A program made the translations under genes and the position numbers. Source: Bacillaceae bacterium IKA-2 (GTDB lineage Bacteria; Bacillota; Bacilli; Bacillales; Anaerobacillaceae). From it: a stretch of DNA of 64,000 bases. The notes beneath the pieces were generated by a model, which had not been told where the DNA came from, did not search any database, and was given only the letters and a program-made list of their open reading frames with translations. The stretch lies in contig CP134492.1 in NCBI GenBank assembly GCA_031761875.1, positions 2,852,001 through 2,916,000 on the forward strand. Direction: 5' to 3'. Positions 46,537 to 56,413 of this stretch are shown here, piece after piece. Within the stretch, counting starts at the first letter, position 1. The number at the start of each line of letters is the position of its first letter.

Positions 46537-47469
46537 TTAAAAAATACTTAGATCATACCTATTTGACAAACTTTCTAATAATTTCATCCCAGCAAAACTG
46601 TTGCCCCGATCGTCTAATGCTGGACCATAAATCCCAATCCCGATTCCATAAGGAACAGCACACATTATCCCACCTGAGACTCCACTTTTAGAAGGAATAC
46701 CAATACGTATCGCAAATTCACCTGATGAGTTGTACATTCCACAGGTGACCATAAATGTCTTTAAAATTCTGGTAATATGGAGGGGGATAACTTGTCGATT
46801 AGTAATCGGGTTCCTACCCTCATTCGCAATAACATAGCCTAGCTTTGCTAATTCATGACAATCTAATTCAATAGCACATTGTTTTGTATACAAATCAAGC
46901 AACTCGTCAACATCTCCTTTAATGACACCGTGTTGCTTCATAAAATAGCCTAAAGAGCGGTTAAGAAAGGCCGTGTCAAATTCTGATTTAGCCACTCGTT
47001 CAGAATAGCTTATTTCTGTGTTGCTCGTCATTTCATGAATTAAACTTAAAATTCTTCCTAGTTTTTCATCTGCACTATTACCAATAATCATATTAGTAAC
47101 CGCTAGTGCACCCGCATTTATCATTGGATTTAAAGGTTTTGATGGAAGATTTGACTCCAACTTTACAATCGAATTAAACGGGTCGCCTGTAGGTTCCATT
47201 CCAACCTTAGAAAACACATACTCTTCTCCCCGATCCATAAGCGCTAAAGCTAACGTTAATACTTTAGAAATGCTTTGCAAGGTAAACTTTTCATGAATAC
47301 AACCTGCTGATTCACATTCTCCATCACCACGATAAATAGCAACTGACAGTGTGTCTGGGTTCGCTTCTCCTAATGCTGGAATATAATTGGCGACACGACC
47401 ATATTTTGTATGATTTTTTGCTTCGAGTACCATTTCTTGTAACGTATTTTGATAATTACATTCTGTCAT
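46537..47469 (-). CDS. glsA: glutaminase GlsA
   Basis: Hydrolyses glutamine to glutamate and ammonia. 310 residues from ATG 47469 behind GAGGAG. Beta-lactamase-like fold with the catalytic Ser-Lys in [12 protein letters not shown] (about 61), NPMINAGAL (about 110) and [10 protein letters not shown] (about 255). In B. subtilis the paralogue YlaM lies in this region. Confidence 0.96.
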   Translation of the reverse strand: MTECNYQNTLQEMVLEAKNHTKYGRVANYIPALGEANPDTLSVAIYRGDGECESAGCIHEKFTLQSISKVLTLALALMDRGEEYVFSKVGMEPTGDPFNSIVKLESNLPSKPLNPMINAGALAVTNMIIGNSADEKLGRILSLIHEMTSNTEISYSERVAKSEFDTAFLNRSLGYFMKQHGVIKGDVDELLDLYTKQCAIELDCHELAKLGYVIANEGRNPITNRQVIPLHITRILKTFMVTCGMYNSSGEFAIRIGIPSKSGVSGGIMCAVPYGIGIGIYGPALDDRGNSFAGMKLLESLSNRYDLSIF

Positions 47470-47551
47470 TATTACACTCCTCATCTAACATCAGTTTATC
47501 TTAGAATGACCATCTATTATCTATTCATCAAATTGAAAATAAAAAAAACTA

Positions 47552-47617
47552 AAAAAGGTCGATAAAGTTATATTATCACAAATTAATTGTGATAATATAA
47601 CCTTCCTCGACCTTTTT
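47552..47617 (-). terminator. terminator of phoH
   Basis: Large interrupted hairpin: outer arms aaaaaggtcga / tcgacctttt and inner arms gttatattatcacaa / ttgtgataatataac, with T residues on both sides, 35 bases past the phoH stop. Confidence 0.8.
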
Positions 47618-47652
47618 ATATGTGCATAATAAAAGTTTTTTCAATTTGCTCA

Positions 47653-48981
47653 TTAAAGTAAATCTGCTGCGAGTTGAGCAAGACCTGAGCGCTCACCTTT
47701 TTCTAACTTTACATGACCACTAATTTTTTGACCTTTAAACTTTTCAACTAAATATGTTAAACCGTTGTTATATTCATCTAAATAAGGATGATCAATTTGC
47801 TGGGGGTCTCCCATAAGAACAATCTTACTGCCCTCGCCTACTCTTGTTATTATTGTTTTTATTTCGTGCTTAGTTAAGTTTTGCGCCTCATCAATAATAA
47901 TAAATTGTTCGGGAATACTTCGACCACGGATATAGGTTAATGCCTCAACTTGGATTGACCCCATTCCCGCTAATATTTGATCTAATTCTCCAGGTTTCTT
48001 CGTATTAAATAAATACTCTAAATTATCATAAATCGGTTGCATCCAAGGTCTTAGTTTCTCTGATTTCTCACCAGGTAAATAACCAATATCTTTACCCATT
48101 GGAACAACAGGTCTGGCGACCAAAAGTTTCTTATATTTGCAAAGGTCTTCTGTTTGTAACAAGCCAGCGGCTAAAGAAATTAACGTCTTTCCAGTTCCCG
48201 CTTTACCAATTAAAGTAACCAAATGAATATCATCCTTTAGTAATAATTCAAATGCCATTCGTTGCTGAACATTTCTTGGTTTTATTCCCCATAAATGTTC
48301 AAACTCTTTTTGAAAAGGTAAAACATTTTGACGATTTTTGTCAATTACACCAATTGCTGAACTAGAACTGCCTAATTCATCTTTTAGAATGACAAACTGG
48401 TTAGGGTATAAAACTTTACAGTTAAGCTCGTTCACAGATAATTTTTGGTCTGAGTAAAACTTATTTAAAACATTTAAGCTTACAAAAACTTCAAGATACC
48501 CTGGATAGATGTGATCAGATTGAATGACTCGATCACTTAAAAAGTCCTCTGCTAATATACCGATGACATCAGCTTTAACTCTTAACAACGCATCTTTTGT
48601 AACTAAAATTACTGGTTTACCAAACTCCTTAGAATTTTCCTCAATTGAAATATTTAAGGCTACTGCTAAAATTCGATTATCATTTGTTTTTTCGTCGAAT
48701 GTCTCTTTCAATTTTTCAAAAGAGCGATGATTTAATTCGACCCTTAATTCACCTCCACTATCTAAAGAAACCTTATCATGCAGCTTCCCTTGTCCACGAA
48801 ACCGATCCATTATTTTTGCTACCTGCCTCGCATTTCGCCCAACTTCATCCATATATCTTTTTTTAGAATCAACTTCTTCTAATACGATTGCTGGAATTAC
48901 TACTTCATTATCTTCAAAAGAAAAAATAGCAAATGGGTCCTGCAATAAAACATTCGTATCTAAGACGTAGATTTTATTCAA
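47653..48981 (-). CDS. ylaK: PhoH-family ATPase with PIN domain (YlaK)
   Basis: 442 residues. N-terminal PIN nuclease domain (YVLDTNVLLQDP at 4-15, with later acidic residues in DNRILAVAL), C-terminal PhoH helicase-like ATPase with Walker A GKAGTGKTLISLA (about 263) and Walker B FIIIDEAQNL (about 358). PhoH2-type proteins unwind and cut RNA. TTG start behind AAGGAGG. In B. subtilis this is YlaK, paralogue of PhoH in the era region. Confidence 0.93.
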   Translation of the reverse strand: MNKIYVLDTNVLLQDPFAIFSFEDNEVVIPAIVLEEVDSKKRYMDEVGRNARQVAKIMDRFRGQGKLHDKVSLDSGGELRVELNHRSFEKLKETFDEKTNDNRILAVALNISIEENSKEFGKPVILVTKDALLRVKADVIGILAEDFLSDRVIQSDHIYPGYLEVFVSLNVLNKFYSDQKLSVNELNCKVLYPNQFVILKDELGSSSSAIGVIDKNRQNVLPFQKEFEHLWGIKPRNVQQRMAFELLLKDDIHLVTLIGKAGTGKTLISLAAGLLQTEDLCKYKKLLVARPVVPMGKDIGYLPGEKSEKLRPWMQPIYDNLEYLFNTKKPGELDQILAGMGSIQVEALTYIRGRSIPEQFIIIDEAQNLTKHEIKTIITRVGEGSKIVLMGDPQQIDHPYLDEYNNGLTYLVEKFKGQKISGHVKLEKGERSGLAQLAADLL

Positions 48982-49231
48982 CGTCAGTCCTCCTTGAATT
49001 TTGTTATCAGAATCTGTGTCTTAGTTTAAGATATGCATTAAAATTTTTTTTGAGATAGAGTAGCAAAAAATGGTTTTATTTTTCCGAATGTTTCATGTTA
49101 AAAAGGGATTTCCGATCTAAAAATAACTTTTGTGGGGAAGTAATTTACTATCAATGTATGTACTACCGAATAAAGATAGACGAAGAAACGAACAATAAAA
49201 AAAATAATTAAATTGAAAGGAATGTTTAATC

Positions 49232-49840
49232 ATGAAACTATTACACATTTGTATATATACTTTAATCTTTTCGTTATTTTTGGGATGTCAAGTAAATACT
49301 GTCGAAGAAGGGGATCAAAAACAACAGTCCCTTAGAATTGCTGAACAAGCTGAGGGCCCAAGGTCAAATGAAAATAAATCTGGTCAAGAAATCGCCGAAC
49401 ATTTAGTCCATCTTGCCGAACGGGTCCCTGAAGTCCAAAGTGCAACAGCACTCGTACTCGGCGATTTAGTCGCAATTGCTATCGATGTTAATGCTCAGTT
49501 AGACCGCTCCGATGTAGGGGTAGTTAAATTTGAAGTTGCTGAAGCCTTAAAAGATGACCCTCATGGGGCATACGCATTTGTAAGTGCTGACCCTGATTTT
49601 AGGACTCGTTTACAAGAAATGAGACAAGAAATTCAAGCAGGTCATCCAGTTATAGGAATTATGGACGAGTTAGCGGCAATTGTCGGGAGACTGATCCCAA
49701 TTGTTCCTGGTCAAGAGCATGAAAAAGCGGAGCCAGAACCTACAAATGCTAACGAAGAAAAATTAGGAGAAAAACAAGAAGATCAACTCGAAAACGTTCA
49801 AGAAGAACAGGGTAAACGCGATATGGAAATAGAAGATTGA
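49232..49840 (+). CDS. ylaJ: YhcN/YlaJ-family sporulation lipoprotein
   Basis: 202 residues from ATG 49232 with AAAGGAATG upstream. Signal peptide with lipobox LFLGC, cysteine at about 19. YhcN/YlaJ domain (about 50-160) with VVKFEVAEAL and GAYAFVSADP, then a hydrophilic Glu/Gln-rich tail. Family members are made in the forespore and promote spore germination. Predicted to sit on the inner spore membrane. Confidence 0.9.
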   Translation: MKLLHICIYTLIFSLFLGCQVNTVEEGDQKQQSLRIAEQAEGPRSNENKSGQEIAEHLVHLAERVPEVQSATALVLGDLVAIAIDVNAQLDRSDVGVVKFEVAEALKDDPHGAYAFVSADPDFRTRLQEMRQEIQAGHPVIGIMDELAAIVGRLIPIVPGQEHEKAEPEPTNANEEKLGEKQEDQLENVQEEQGKRDMEIED

Positions 49841-49928
49841 AATGTCGCAGCTCGTGATAGTCATATATCATCTGCTATTCACGATATAGATTAATTTTCT
49901 ATGCTCGAAAACAATTTTATAATCCATG

Positions 49929-49965
49929 AAGAAACCCCTACTTTTAAAAAGTGGGGGTTTCTTGA
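49929..49965 (+). terminator. terminator of ylaJ
   Basis: Arms aagaaacccc and ggggtttctt with an AT-rich paired centre, 88 bases past the ylaJ stop; it may also act for the converging PNPOx gene. Confidence 0.75.
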
Positions 49966-49987
49966 AATTCTGAGCCTCGTGCTTAAA

Positions 49988-50443
49988 CTAGATTTTTTTC
50001 ATGGCACTCATTACTTGGTGGTCTAATTTGTTTGCGGCTTCTTTATCATACGTTTTTACGTACTCAGGTCTAGTAGTAATTTTCGAACCATAAAACATAA
50101 CATCACGAACTTCTTTGAGTTTTAGTTCAACTGCCGCTAATTTTAGGGGCACATCTGCTAAATTTTCAACATTTACAATTCCCGTACCGCTAAGCGAGTA
50201 AGTAGATTCGTTTGCAATCACATTTAAGACAACTTGAGAGTCCGCCTTAATGTTTTCAATAATGCGCGAACGATTATCTACTGCAAAGAAAATTGTTTCT
50301 TTATTGGGGGCATAAACCCATGATATTGCACTTACATTGGGACCTCCAGTTTCATGATCAACGGTTGCAATTGTAACAAAGCGCTCCTCTTGTAAAAATT
50401 GAAATAATTCATCTGTTAACATTACCTCTACTTGATTTGCCAA
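49988..50443 (-). CDS. pyridoxamine 5'-phosphate oxidase-family flavin-binding protein
   Basis: 151 residues from TTG 50443 behind AAGGAGG. Split-barrel flavin-binding fold: FVTIATVDHETGGPNVSAI near residue 20, FFAVDNRSRIIENIKAD near 58. The family binds FMN or F420 and reduces varied substrates; the specific one is unknown. B. subtilis has a similar protein (YlaL) in this region. Confidence 0.82.
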   Translation of the reverse strand: MANQVEVMLTDELFQFLQEERFVTIATVDHETGGPNVSAISWVYAPNKETIFFAVDNRSRIIENIKADSQVVLNVIANESTYSLSGTGIVNVENLADVPLKLAAVELKLKEVRDVMFYGSKITTRPEYVKTYDKEAANKLDHQVMSAMKKI

Positions 50444-50720
50444 ATTGATGACCTCCTTAAAAATTATCATGACACACCTCTAAGTATTGTTTGAAATGTT
50501 AATTGCTAAACAATTATTTAATGGTTTGCCTTATTTTTACCAATTAGTAAGTTATCTAACAAAACTTACTAAAAGAATATGTTATAATTATACTATACCT
50601 TTTTTCATTAATGTTAAACTAAAATGCCTGTCAAAGGTAAAGGTTCTAAGATGTAATAATAATTAGCTGTTTTCTCAATCTCTCGAACATACTATTTTAC
50701 ATATTGCTAGGAGGTTAGTC

Positions 50721-51089
50721 ATGCACCCAAAAGTAGATAAAATAAATGAAGTAGATGAAGTAGAGAAAGTTGATGAAGTTGATGAATTAATGAAAATTAT
50801 TAAAAAACATGGACTTACATTAGAAAAAGTTGAAAAATTAAATAGCCGCCTCGACCGAATTGGCAACGCACTTGAAAAAGCAAAAATTAATGATATTCTC
50901 TTAAATTATACAAATCCTCACCGAGTTTTTTGGATAAATGTCCTCGTTGGGGTTGGGCGCGGATTAGGATTAACAATCGGCACGGTTATTGTATTATCAT
51001 TATTAGGACTAGTGTTTCAGCAGTTTGTTGATTTACCGCTTGTTGGTGAATGGCTTAGTGATTTAATGAAATACATTGACCCCACATAG
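50721..51089 (+). CDS. DUF5665 membrane protein
   Basis: 122 residues from ATG 50721 behind AGGAGG. An acidic coiled-coil-like N-terminus built on repeated VDEVE/VDEVDE units (about 4-24), then a helical part and one or two membrane helices (about 72-100, VGVGRGLGLTIGTVIVL). Function unknown. The DUF5665 call comes from the RVFWINVLVGVGRGLG segment. Confidence 0.75.
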   Translation: MHPKVDKINEVDEVEKVDEVDELMKIIKKHGLTLEKVEKLNSRLDRIGNALEKAKINDILLNYTNPHRVFWINVLVGVGRGLGLTIGTVIVLSLLGLVFQQFVDLPLVGEWLSDLMKYIDPT

Positions 51090-51201
51090 TTTCAAACTTT
51101 TGCCGCTTCACAATGACAAGCAATTGAACTATAATGTTTTTGTATGAACTAATCCTTATTTTTATTGGAATGTCCGTTACGGAAAGTAGTGAGGTGAATA
51201 A

Positions 51202-51402
51202 ATGAGAGTCCAATGTGTTATTTGTGATAACATAGAATCGCTAGAAAACGATTCTATAATAGCAAAACGCCTGAGAAACAGACCGATTCATACGTTCACA
51301 TGTAAATCATGTCAAGATCGTATTACAGAGCGAACAAATGCGCGGATTGCTACAGGGAATTTTAGAATTAATAAGCCCGTTCAAGATGAAGATGATTGGT
51401 AA
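51202..51402 (+). CDS. ylaI: YlaI-like small zinc-ribbon protein (DUF2197)
   Basis: 66 residues from ATG 51202. Two Cys pairs, CVIC at 5-8 and CKSC near 34-37, form a zinc ribbon. Matches YlaI in length and place (next to ylaH). Function unknown. Confidence 0.88.
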   Translation: MRVQCVICDNIESLENDSIIAKRLRNRPIHTFTCKSCQDRITERTNARIATGNFRINKPVQDEDDW

Positions 51403-51418
51403 ATAGAAAAGAAAGACA

Positions 51419-51466
51419 AAGAAAAGCTGACTAGAGAGGAATTTTCCTTTCTAGTCAGCTTTTCTT
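51419..51466. terminator. bidirectional terminator between ylaI and ylaH
   Basis: Arms aagaaaagctgactaga and tctagtcagcttttctt around an 11-base loop between converging genes. Confidence 0.88.
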
Positions 51467-51518
51467 GTTTTAATGAACTATTACCTGAATGAAATTCATT
51501 TACTACAAGAAAATTTAA

Positions 51519-51851
51519 TTATAAATTTTCTTGTGCTTTTTTTTCTTTATTAAGACGATATTTATAAATGCCAAGTACGAGGATTGCAATTAGTAATGAC
51601 TCGACTACAGGCAATGTTAAGGCTAAAAAGGTAATAAATATTGATCCAAATAGAAGCACAAAATAAAGTACTACTGATTTCAAAATAGGGAGTTTTCTCG
51701 CAAACCCTAAATTATAAACAACAACTGTTAAAACAACAACAATTAGATAAAGGATCGAAAAAGCAAAGAAAAATTGTTCAGGGTTTTCTGCTCCTAATGC
51801 TTCAGCTATAGTTGAAAAGTTTGGTGTCGGTACTCTTTCAGAGGCTGTCAT
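51519..51851 (-). CDS. ylaH: YlaH-like membrane protein
   Basis: 110 residues, three membrane helices (about 28-48, 57-73, 76-95) and a basic C-terminus. AAGGAGG before ATG 51851. Follows typA by 24 bases, as in B. subtilis. Function unknown. Confidence 0.88.
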   Translation of the reverse strand: MTASERVPTPNFSTIAEALGAENPEQFFFAFSILYLIVVVLTVVVYNLGFARKLPILKSVVLYFVLLFGSIFITFLALTLPVVESLLIAILVLGIYKYRLNKEKKAQENL

Positions 51852-51875
51852 CCTAATCCTCCTTATTTATAAGAC

Positions 51876-53720
51876 TTATTCTTCAACTGGTAATTTCTTT
51901 CTCTTCTCAGAACGTTCACGTTCGCTTTTTTCAAGAATTTTCTTTCTTAAACGAATCGATTTAGGTGTAACTTCACATAACTCATCGTCATTTAAATATT
52001 CTAACGATTCCTCTAGTGTCATAATCCGTGGTGTTTTCATCGTTACTGTTTGATCTTTGTTAGCGCTTCGCATATTCGTCATTTGCTTAAGTTTTGTGAC
52101 ATTTACAGTTATATCATTTTCTCTCGTATGCTCACCGACAATCATCCCAGCATAAACTTCTGTTGTTGGTTCGACGAAGATAATTCCACGATCTTCAACT
52201 TGCATAAGTCCATATGAGCTTGTTTTTCCATTTTCAATAGAAACAAGCACACCTTCACGTCTACCACCAACTCTACCCTTAACCATTGGTTGATAACCCT
52301 CAAAAGTATGGTTAATTATCCCATATCCTCGAGTTTGTGTCATGAATTCAGTTGTATAACCAATCAAACCACGGGCTGGTATTAAAAATTCAAGCTTCAC
52401 TTGACCTGAACCATGATTGACCATGTTTAACATTTCACCTTTTCGCTCACCGAGACTTTCCATAACTGTCCCTGTGTATTCTTCAGGAACATCAATGCTA
52501 ACTCGTTCAATTGGCTCAGAACGAACACCATCAATTAGTTTCACAATTACTTCTGGTTTCGATACTTGTAACTCGAATCCTTCACGTCTCATGTTTTCAA
52601 TCAAAATTGATAAGTGAAGTTCACCTCGCCCAGATACAATCCAAGCATCTGGTGAACCAGTTGGATCGACACGTAAGCTTACATCTGTTTCAAGTTGCGC
52701 TCTCAAGCGTTCTTCAATTTTTCGACTCGTTACATATTTTCCTTCACGGCCTGCAAACGGACTATTATTAACTGAAAAAGTCATTTGTAGTGTTGGCTCA
52801 TCAATACGTAAAATTGGGAGTGCCTCTTGTTTTTCTACAGGACAAACGGTCTCACCAACGTTAATATCTTCCATACCTGAAATCGCGATAATGTCACCAG
52901 CAATTGCTGATTGGATTTCAACACGCTTTAAACCTATAAATCCAAATAACTTGGTAACACGGTACTGTTTAGTCGTGCCATCTAGCTTCATTAATGCAAC
53001 AGACTGCCCAACTTCAATTTTACCTCGGAATACTCGACCTACACCGATACGTCCAACGTAGTCGTTATAATCTAACATTGTAACTTGAAATTGAAGTGAT
53101 TCATCACTATTATCAATCGGTGCTGGAATATGTTGGAGAATTGCTGCAAATAAGTCATCCATATTATCTTTTTGTTTTTTAGGATCAGGATCTGTGCTTG
53201 AGCTTCCGTTAATTGCTGATGCGTAAATAACCGGAAAATCTAATTGATCCTCATTAGCACCTAAATCAATTAATAAATCAACTACTTCATCGACAACTTC
53301 TAAAGGTCGTGCAGACGGTTTATCAATTTTATTAACAACAACTATAGGTGATAAGTTTTGTTCTAGAGCTTTTTTCAATACAAAGCGCGTTTGTGGCATA
53401 CAACCTTCATATGAGTCTACAACTAGTAATACACCATCAACCATTTTCATGATCCGCTCAACTTCGCCACCAAAGTCTGCATGTCCTGGTGTATCTAAAA
53501 TATTAATCCGAGTATCACCGTATTGAAGCGCAGTGTTTTTCGCTAATATTGTAATACCTCTTTCTTTTTCTAAATCATTAGAATCCATGGCTCTTTCTGC
53601 CACATGTTCATTTGAACGAAACGTTCCTGACTGGTGTAACAATTTGTCAACCAAAGTTGTTTTGCCGTGGTCAACGTGCGCGATGATCGCAATGTTTTTA
53701 ATATTTTCTCTTAGTTTCAT
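51876..53720 (-). CDS. typA: translational GTPase TypA/BipA
   Basis: Ribosome-associated GTPase of the EF-G family that supports ribosome assembly and cold or stress growth. 614 residues. G1 [15 protein letters not shown] (about 15-29), G3 [13 protein letters not shown] (about 76), G4 [10 protein letters not shown] (about 130), domains II, III, V and the TypA C-terminal domain. GAGAG before ATG 53720. Operon with ylaH. Confidence 0.98.
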   Translation of the reverse strand: MKLRENIKNIAIIAHVDHGKTTLVDKLLHQSGTFRSNEHVAERAMDSNDLEKERGITILAKNTALQYGDTRINILDTPGHADFGGEVERIMKMVDGVLLVVDSYEGCMPQTRFVLKKALEQNLSPIVVVNKIDKPSARPLEVVDEVVDLLIDLGANEDQLDFPVIYASAINGSSSTDPDPKKQKDNMDDLFAAILQHIPAPIDNSDESLQFQVTMLDYNDYVGRIGVGRVFRGKIEVGQSVALMKLDGTTKQYRVTKLFGFIGLKRVEIQSAIAGDIIAISGMEDINVGETVCPVEKQEALPILRIDEPTLQMTFSVNNSPFAGREGKYVTSRKIEERLRAQLETDVSLRVDPTGSPDAWIVSGRGELHLSILIENMRREGFELQVSKPEVIVKLIDGVRSEPIERVSIDVPEEYTGTVMESLGERKGEMLNMVNHGSGQVKLEFLIPARGLIGYTTEFMTQTRGYGIINHTFEGYQPMVKGRVGGRREGVLVSIENGKTSSYGLMQVEDRGIIFVEPTTEVYAGMIVGEHTRENDITVNVTKLKQMTNMRSANKDQTVTMKTPRIMTLEESLEYLNDDELCEVTPKSIRLRKKILEKSERERSEKRKKLPVEE

Positions 53721-53771
53721 CTATTTGTCTCTCCTTAGATTAAATTTGCCGATTTTATAGACAACTATACT

Positions 53772-53780
53772 ATTATAGCA
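53772..53780 (-). promoter_or_regulatory. extended -10 promoter of typA
   Basis: On the minus strand TGCTATAAT gives an extended -10 (TGnTATAAT) about 55 bases before the typA ATG; a -35 match is weak. Confidence 0.5.
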
Positions 53781-53874
53781 CAATTCTTAAATTGGAATAC
53801 TTTTTTTTATTTTAAATGAAAATAGTTTTATTTTTTAAGGAATTTTTGTACACTATAGAGTAGGAGGGATTTAA

Positions 53875-54048
53875 GTGAAAAAAGAACAATTTATCTTTTT
53901 ACTATGTGCATTATTTACAACGATCTCTTTAATTGGTATCGGAATCTCGATATCATTAGAAAGTATGGTTATTTTTAGCTTATCCATTGCCACTACTATT
54001 ATTTGTATCGGAATTGGCTTTAGCTTAAAAAAGAAACTTGCTAGATAA
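53875..54048 (+). CDS. ylaF: YlaF-like small membrane protein (DUF5325)
   Basis: 57 residues from GTG 53875 with AGGAGGG upstream. Two hydrophobic segments (about 6-26 and 30-50) and a basic C-terminus, KKKLAR. Size, topology and place (divergent from typA, converging with suhB) match B. subtilis YlaF. Too short to be caught by a length filter of 60 residues. Function unknown. Confidence 0.8.
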   Translation: MKKEQFIFLLCALFTTISLIGIGISISLESMVIFSLSIATTIICIGIGFSLKKKLAR

Positions 54049-54056
54049 AATAGAAA

Positions 54057-54090
54057 CAAGGAGGATGATCATTGATCACCCTCCTTTTTC
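54057..54090 (+). terminator. terminator of ylaF
   Basis: Imperfect stem ggaggatgatca / tgatcaccctcc followed by tttttctattttt. It overlaps the suhB stop codon. Confidence 0.65.
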
Positions 54091-54870
54091 TATTTTTAGA
54101 TATTCAGTTTGTAATTGTTGGTATAATCCTTGTTTAGCAACGCAAATTGAACTTGCTTTCAGGAAATTAAGTTCTTCTCCTTTTATGGTTGTTATGATCG
54201 CACCGACCTCTTCAAGAATAATTGCTCCCGCCGCAAAATCCCATGGAGACAAACTTAGACTAATATAAGCATCCAATCGATTAGCAGCAACATAAGCCAT
54301 CTCAATTGCAGCTGATCCATATGAACGAGTTCCACGACAATCTTCAACTATCTGCCTTAAAGCATCATCTCTCCAAGCCAATCCTGCATTTACTCCAATT
54401 ATTGCCTCTTTTATTTTTGCCGTCTTTAGCTTCGGCAGTTCTTGACCGTTTAAATAGGCTCCTTGTCCACTAATAGCAGAAAACAACTCGTCCCCAATTA
54501 CATCATAGATAATTCCAACTTTACCTATTCCATTTTCATAAATGCCAACGGAAATAGCAAAATGACGTTGCTGATGAACAAAATTTGTCGTTCCGTCGAT
54601 AGGATCAATGATCCAAACAACACCATCAAGTATTTGGATATCTTCACCAGTTCCTTCTTCACCTAAAATTAAATGTGCTGGATACACACTTGTTATTTTT
54701 TTTTGAAAAAATGCTTCGATTTTTTTATCCATATCAGTAACTAAATCATTTGGATTCGATTTATACTCGACAATTAATTCTTTATCAAATGATTCTTTAA
54801 TGATTTGTGCTGCTTCTTTTACAAATGAACTTGCCTCAGCCGCTAATTTATTCCAATCATTTTCTTTCAT
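54076..54870 (-). CDS. suhB: inositol monophosphatase family protein (SuhB/YktC)
   Basis: 264 residues from ATG 54870, eight bases behind AAGGTGG. Metal-binding motifs LGEEGTGED (about 68), IDPIDGTTNFVH (about 86-97) and SPWDFAAGAII (about 208) are complete, so an active Mg-dependent sugar- or inositol-phosphatase is likely. Matches B. subtilis YktC in length and neighbours. A dispersed repeat lies upstream. Confidence 0.93.
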   Translation of the reverse strand: MKENDWNKLAAEASSFVKEAAQIIKESFDKELIVEYKSNPNDLVTDMDKKIEAFFQKKITSVYPAHLILGEEGTGEDIQILDGVVWIIDPIDGTTNFVHQQRHFAISVGIYENGIGKVGIIYDVIGDELFSAISGQGAYLNGQELPKLKTAKIKEAIIGVNAGLAWRDDALRQIVEDCRGTRSYGSAAIEMAYVAANRLDAYISLSLSPWDFAAGAIILEEVGAIITTIKGEELNFLKASSICVAKQGLYQQLQTEYLKIEKGG

Positions 54871-54935
54871 AATTTCATCCACCTTCTGTTCTAATCAAAT
54901 ATACTCTCTATTATGGCATAAAAACGGCACTTTAG

Positions 54936-55104
54936 TAAGAAAAGCGCAAGGCGCCCGCCTATCGGCGAAAAAGACTGGAAGGCCTGTACGTAGCGGTCAG
55001 CTTTTAGACCGCAAGTGCAGGACTGAAGGGTTCGAGCCGATGACGCCTAGAGCTAGACAGACACGAAAATTTTATGATTTCTTATCTTCTAAGAAATAAG
55101 GATG
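54936..55104 (+). repeat. dispersed intergenic repeat, copy 6 (long form)
   Basis: Starts agaaaagcgcaaggcgcccg, has an inner hairpin (gcggtcagc / gaccgc around 54992-55012), and ends gagctagacagacacg, aaaattttat and a short inverted repeat (atttcttatct / taagaaat). The right end is almost identical to copies 2 and 7. Confidence 0.85.
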
Positions 55105-55188
55105 ACTAGACGTTCTCCCTTCTTTAAATTACTAACTTTGATCAAGGGATACGCCACTATTAAGTCATCCAATTTTTTAAAGATTCTC

Positions 55189-55389
55189 TTATTTTATACC
55201 GTATGCTTTTAACCTAGTTAACTCTTGGCTAAATTTTTGAAGATTTTTTTTACACTTATTAATCTTTTGAATATCACCGGCAACAAGTGCTTCGTGTAGA
55301 GTTGCCAACTCATAGTCAATTTCGAGGCGAAGAACTGCGATTCTTTTTTCGCCATCTGTCCTTTTAAAAGTATGAATAACTTTTTCCAC
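55189..55389 (-). CDS. small conserved-looking cytosolic protein
   Basis: 66 residues from GTG 55389, the best start because AAAGGAG stands ten bases upstream; the longer reading to 55500 lacks a ribosome site. It is helical and basic (RIAVLRLEIDYELATLHEAL, then KINKCKKNLQKFSQELTRLKA), with no membrane segment. I do not recognise a family. It lies alone between suhB and yktB. Confidence 0.55.
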   Translation of the reverse strand: MEKVIHTFKRTDGEKRIAVLRLEIDYELATLHEALVAGDIQKINKCKKNLQKFSQELTRLKAYGIK

Positions 55390-55676
55390 GGTAACCCACA
55401 CTCCTTTATTTTTGTAGCTACTTAACTTTTTTATAAAGACATTAATTTCAGAAATTTCTGAGATTTCTTTTCTTACGATATAATATGAACCTGGTCCCAC
55501 TAATGATACTTTTTTCTGATCTGAATTCCAGTAATGAGGAGATAATCTTTCGCATTAGGCCAGTGACACCCAATTCAATGCTCTAGTTAAGTATGTAGGC
55601 ATTCATTTTCGTTTTAGTTAAGAGCGGTTTGTGATAAACTTAGTTGAAATTTAGTAGTGAGAGGAATTGATATTTT

Positions 55677-56297
55677 ATGGTTTCAGGATTTTCAGAGCAT
55701 GATTTCGAAAGTTTTTCTATTGAGGGTTTAAATGCTCGAATGACGGCGATCCAAACTAGGATCCAACCGAAATTTAAAGAATTAGGGAATGCCCTTAGTG
55801 GTGATCTTTCGGTGCTAAGTGGCAATGAGATGTTTTTACATATTGCTAGGCACGCTAGAAGAAAGGTTAATCCGCCAAAAGACACTTGGATGGCTATTTG
55901 CCACAATAAGAGAGGTTATAAAAAGCATCCTCATTTTCAAGTAGGGCTTTTTGATGACCATGTTTTCATTTGGTTTGCTCTTATCTATGAAGTGCCTAAT
56001 AAAAAAGAAATTGCTGAAACCTTTTTAGATAATTTAGAGACTATTTATAAATTAATTCCGAACGATTTTGTGATTTCTTTAGACCATATGAAAAAAGAAG
56101 CTTCTAAGAAAAATGACCTCGATAAAGATGACCTTGAAAAGATGCTAATTAGGTTCCGTGATGTAAAAAAAGCCGAATTTCTAGTTGGTCGTCATGTTCA
56201 GCCAAATGACCCTATTTTGAAAGATGGCGATAAATTTTTAAATTTAGCGAAAAATACAATGGAAACATTAATGCCTTTGTACCGCCTCTCATTTTAG
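55677..56297 (+). CDS. yktB: DUF1054 protein YktB
   Basis: 206 residues from ATG 55677 behind GAGAGGAA. Matches YktB from the opening FSEHDFESFSIEGL, the ARRKVNPPKDTWMA stretch (about 60) and HFQVGLFDDHVFIW (about 84). Soluble, function unknown. Next to suhB (yktC) as in B. subtilis. Confidence 0.93.
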   Translation: MVSGFSEHDFESFSIEGLNARMTAIQTRIQPKFKELGNALSGDLSVLSGNEMFLHIARHARRKVNPPKDTWMAICHNKRGYKKHPHFQVGLFDDHVFIWFALIYEVPNKKEIAETFLDNLETIYKLIPNDFVISLDHMKKEASKKNDLDKDDLEKMLIRFRDVKKAEFLVGRHVQPNDPILKDGDKFLNLAKNTMETLMPLYRLSF

Positions 56298-56317
56298 TGC
56301 AGAAGTTAGACAATGAA

Positions 56318-56353
56318 AAAACCCACCCAAACTTATGCATTGAGGTGGGTTTC
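56318..56353. terminator. terminator between yktB and the nitronate monooxygenase
   Basis: Arms aaacccacc and ggtgggttt with a 16-base loop between converging genes; A-rich left and T-rich right. Confidence 0.8.
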
Positions 56354-56413
56354 TTAACCCTATAGCTAGTCAGGATAAATCTCTGTCTAAGAATCAAGAT
56401 ATATTTATACCGT

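Noticed and set aside
53871-54059. Minus-strand frame of 62 codons over the ylaF position
   Set aside because: The plus-strand YlaF frame has AGGAGGG and a membrane-protein composition; the minus frame has no ribosome site.
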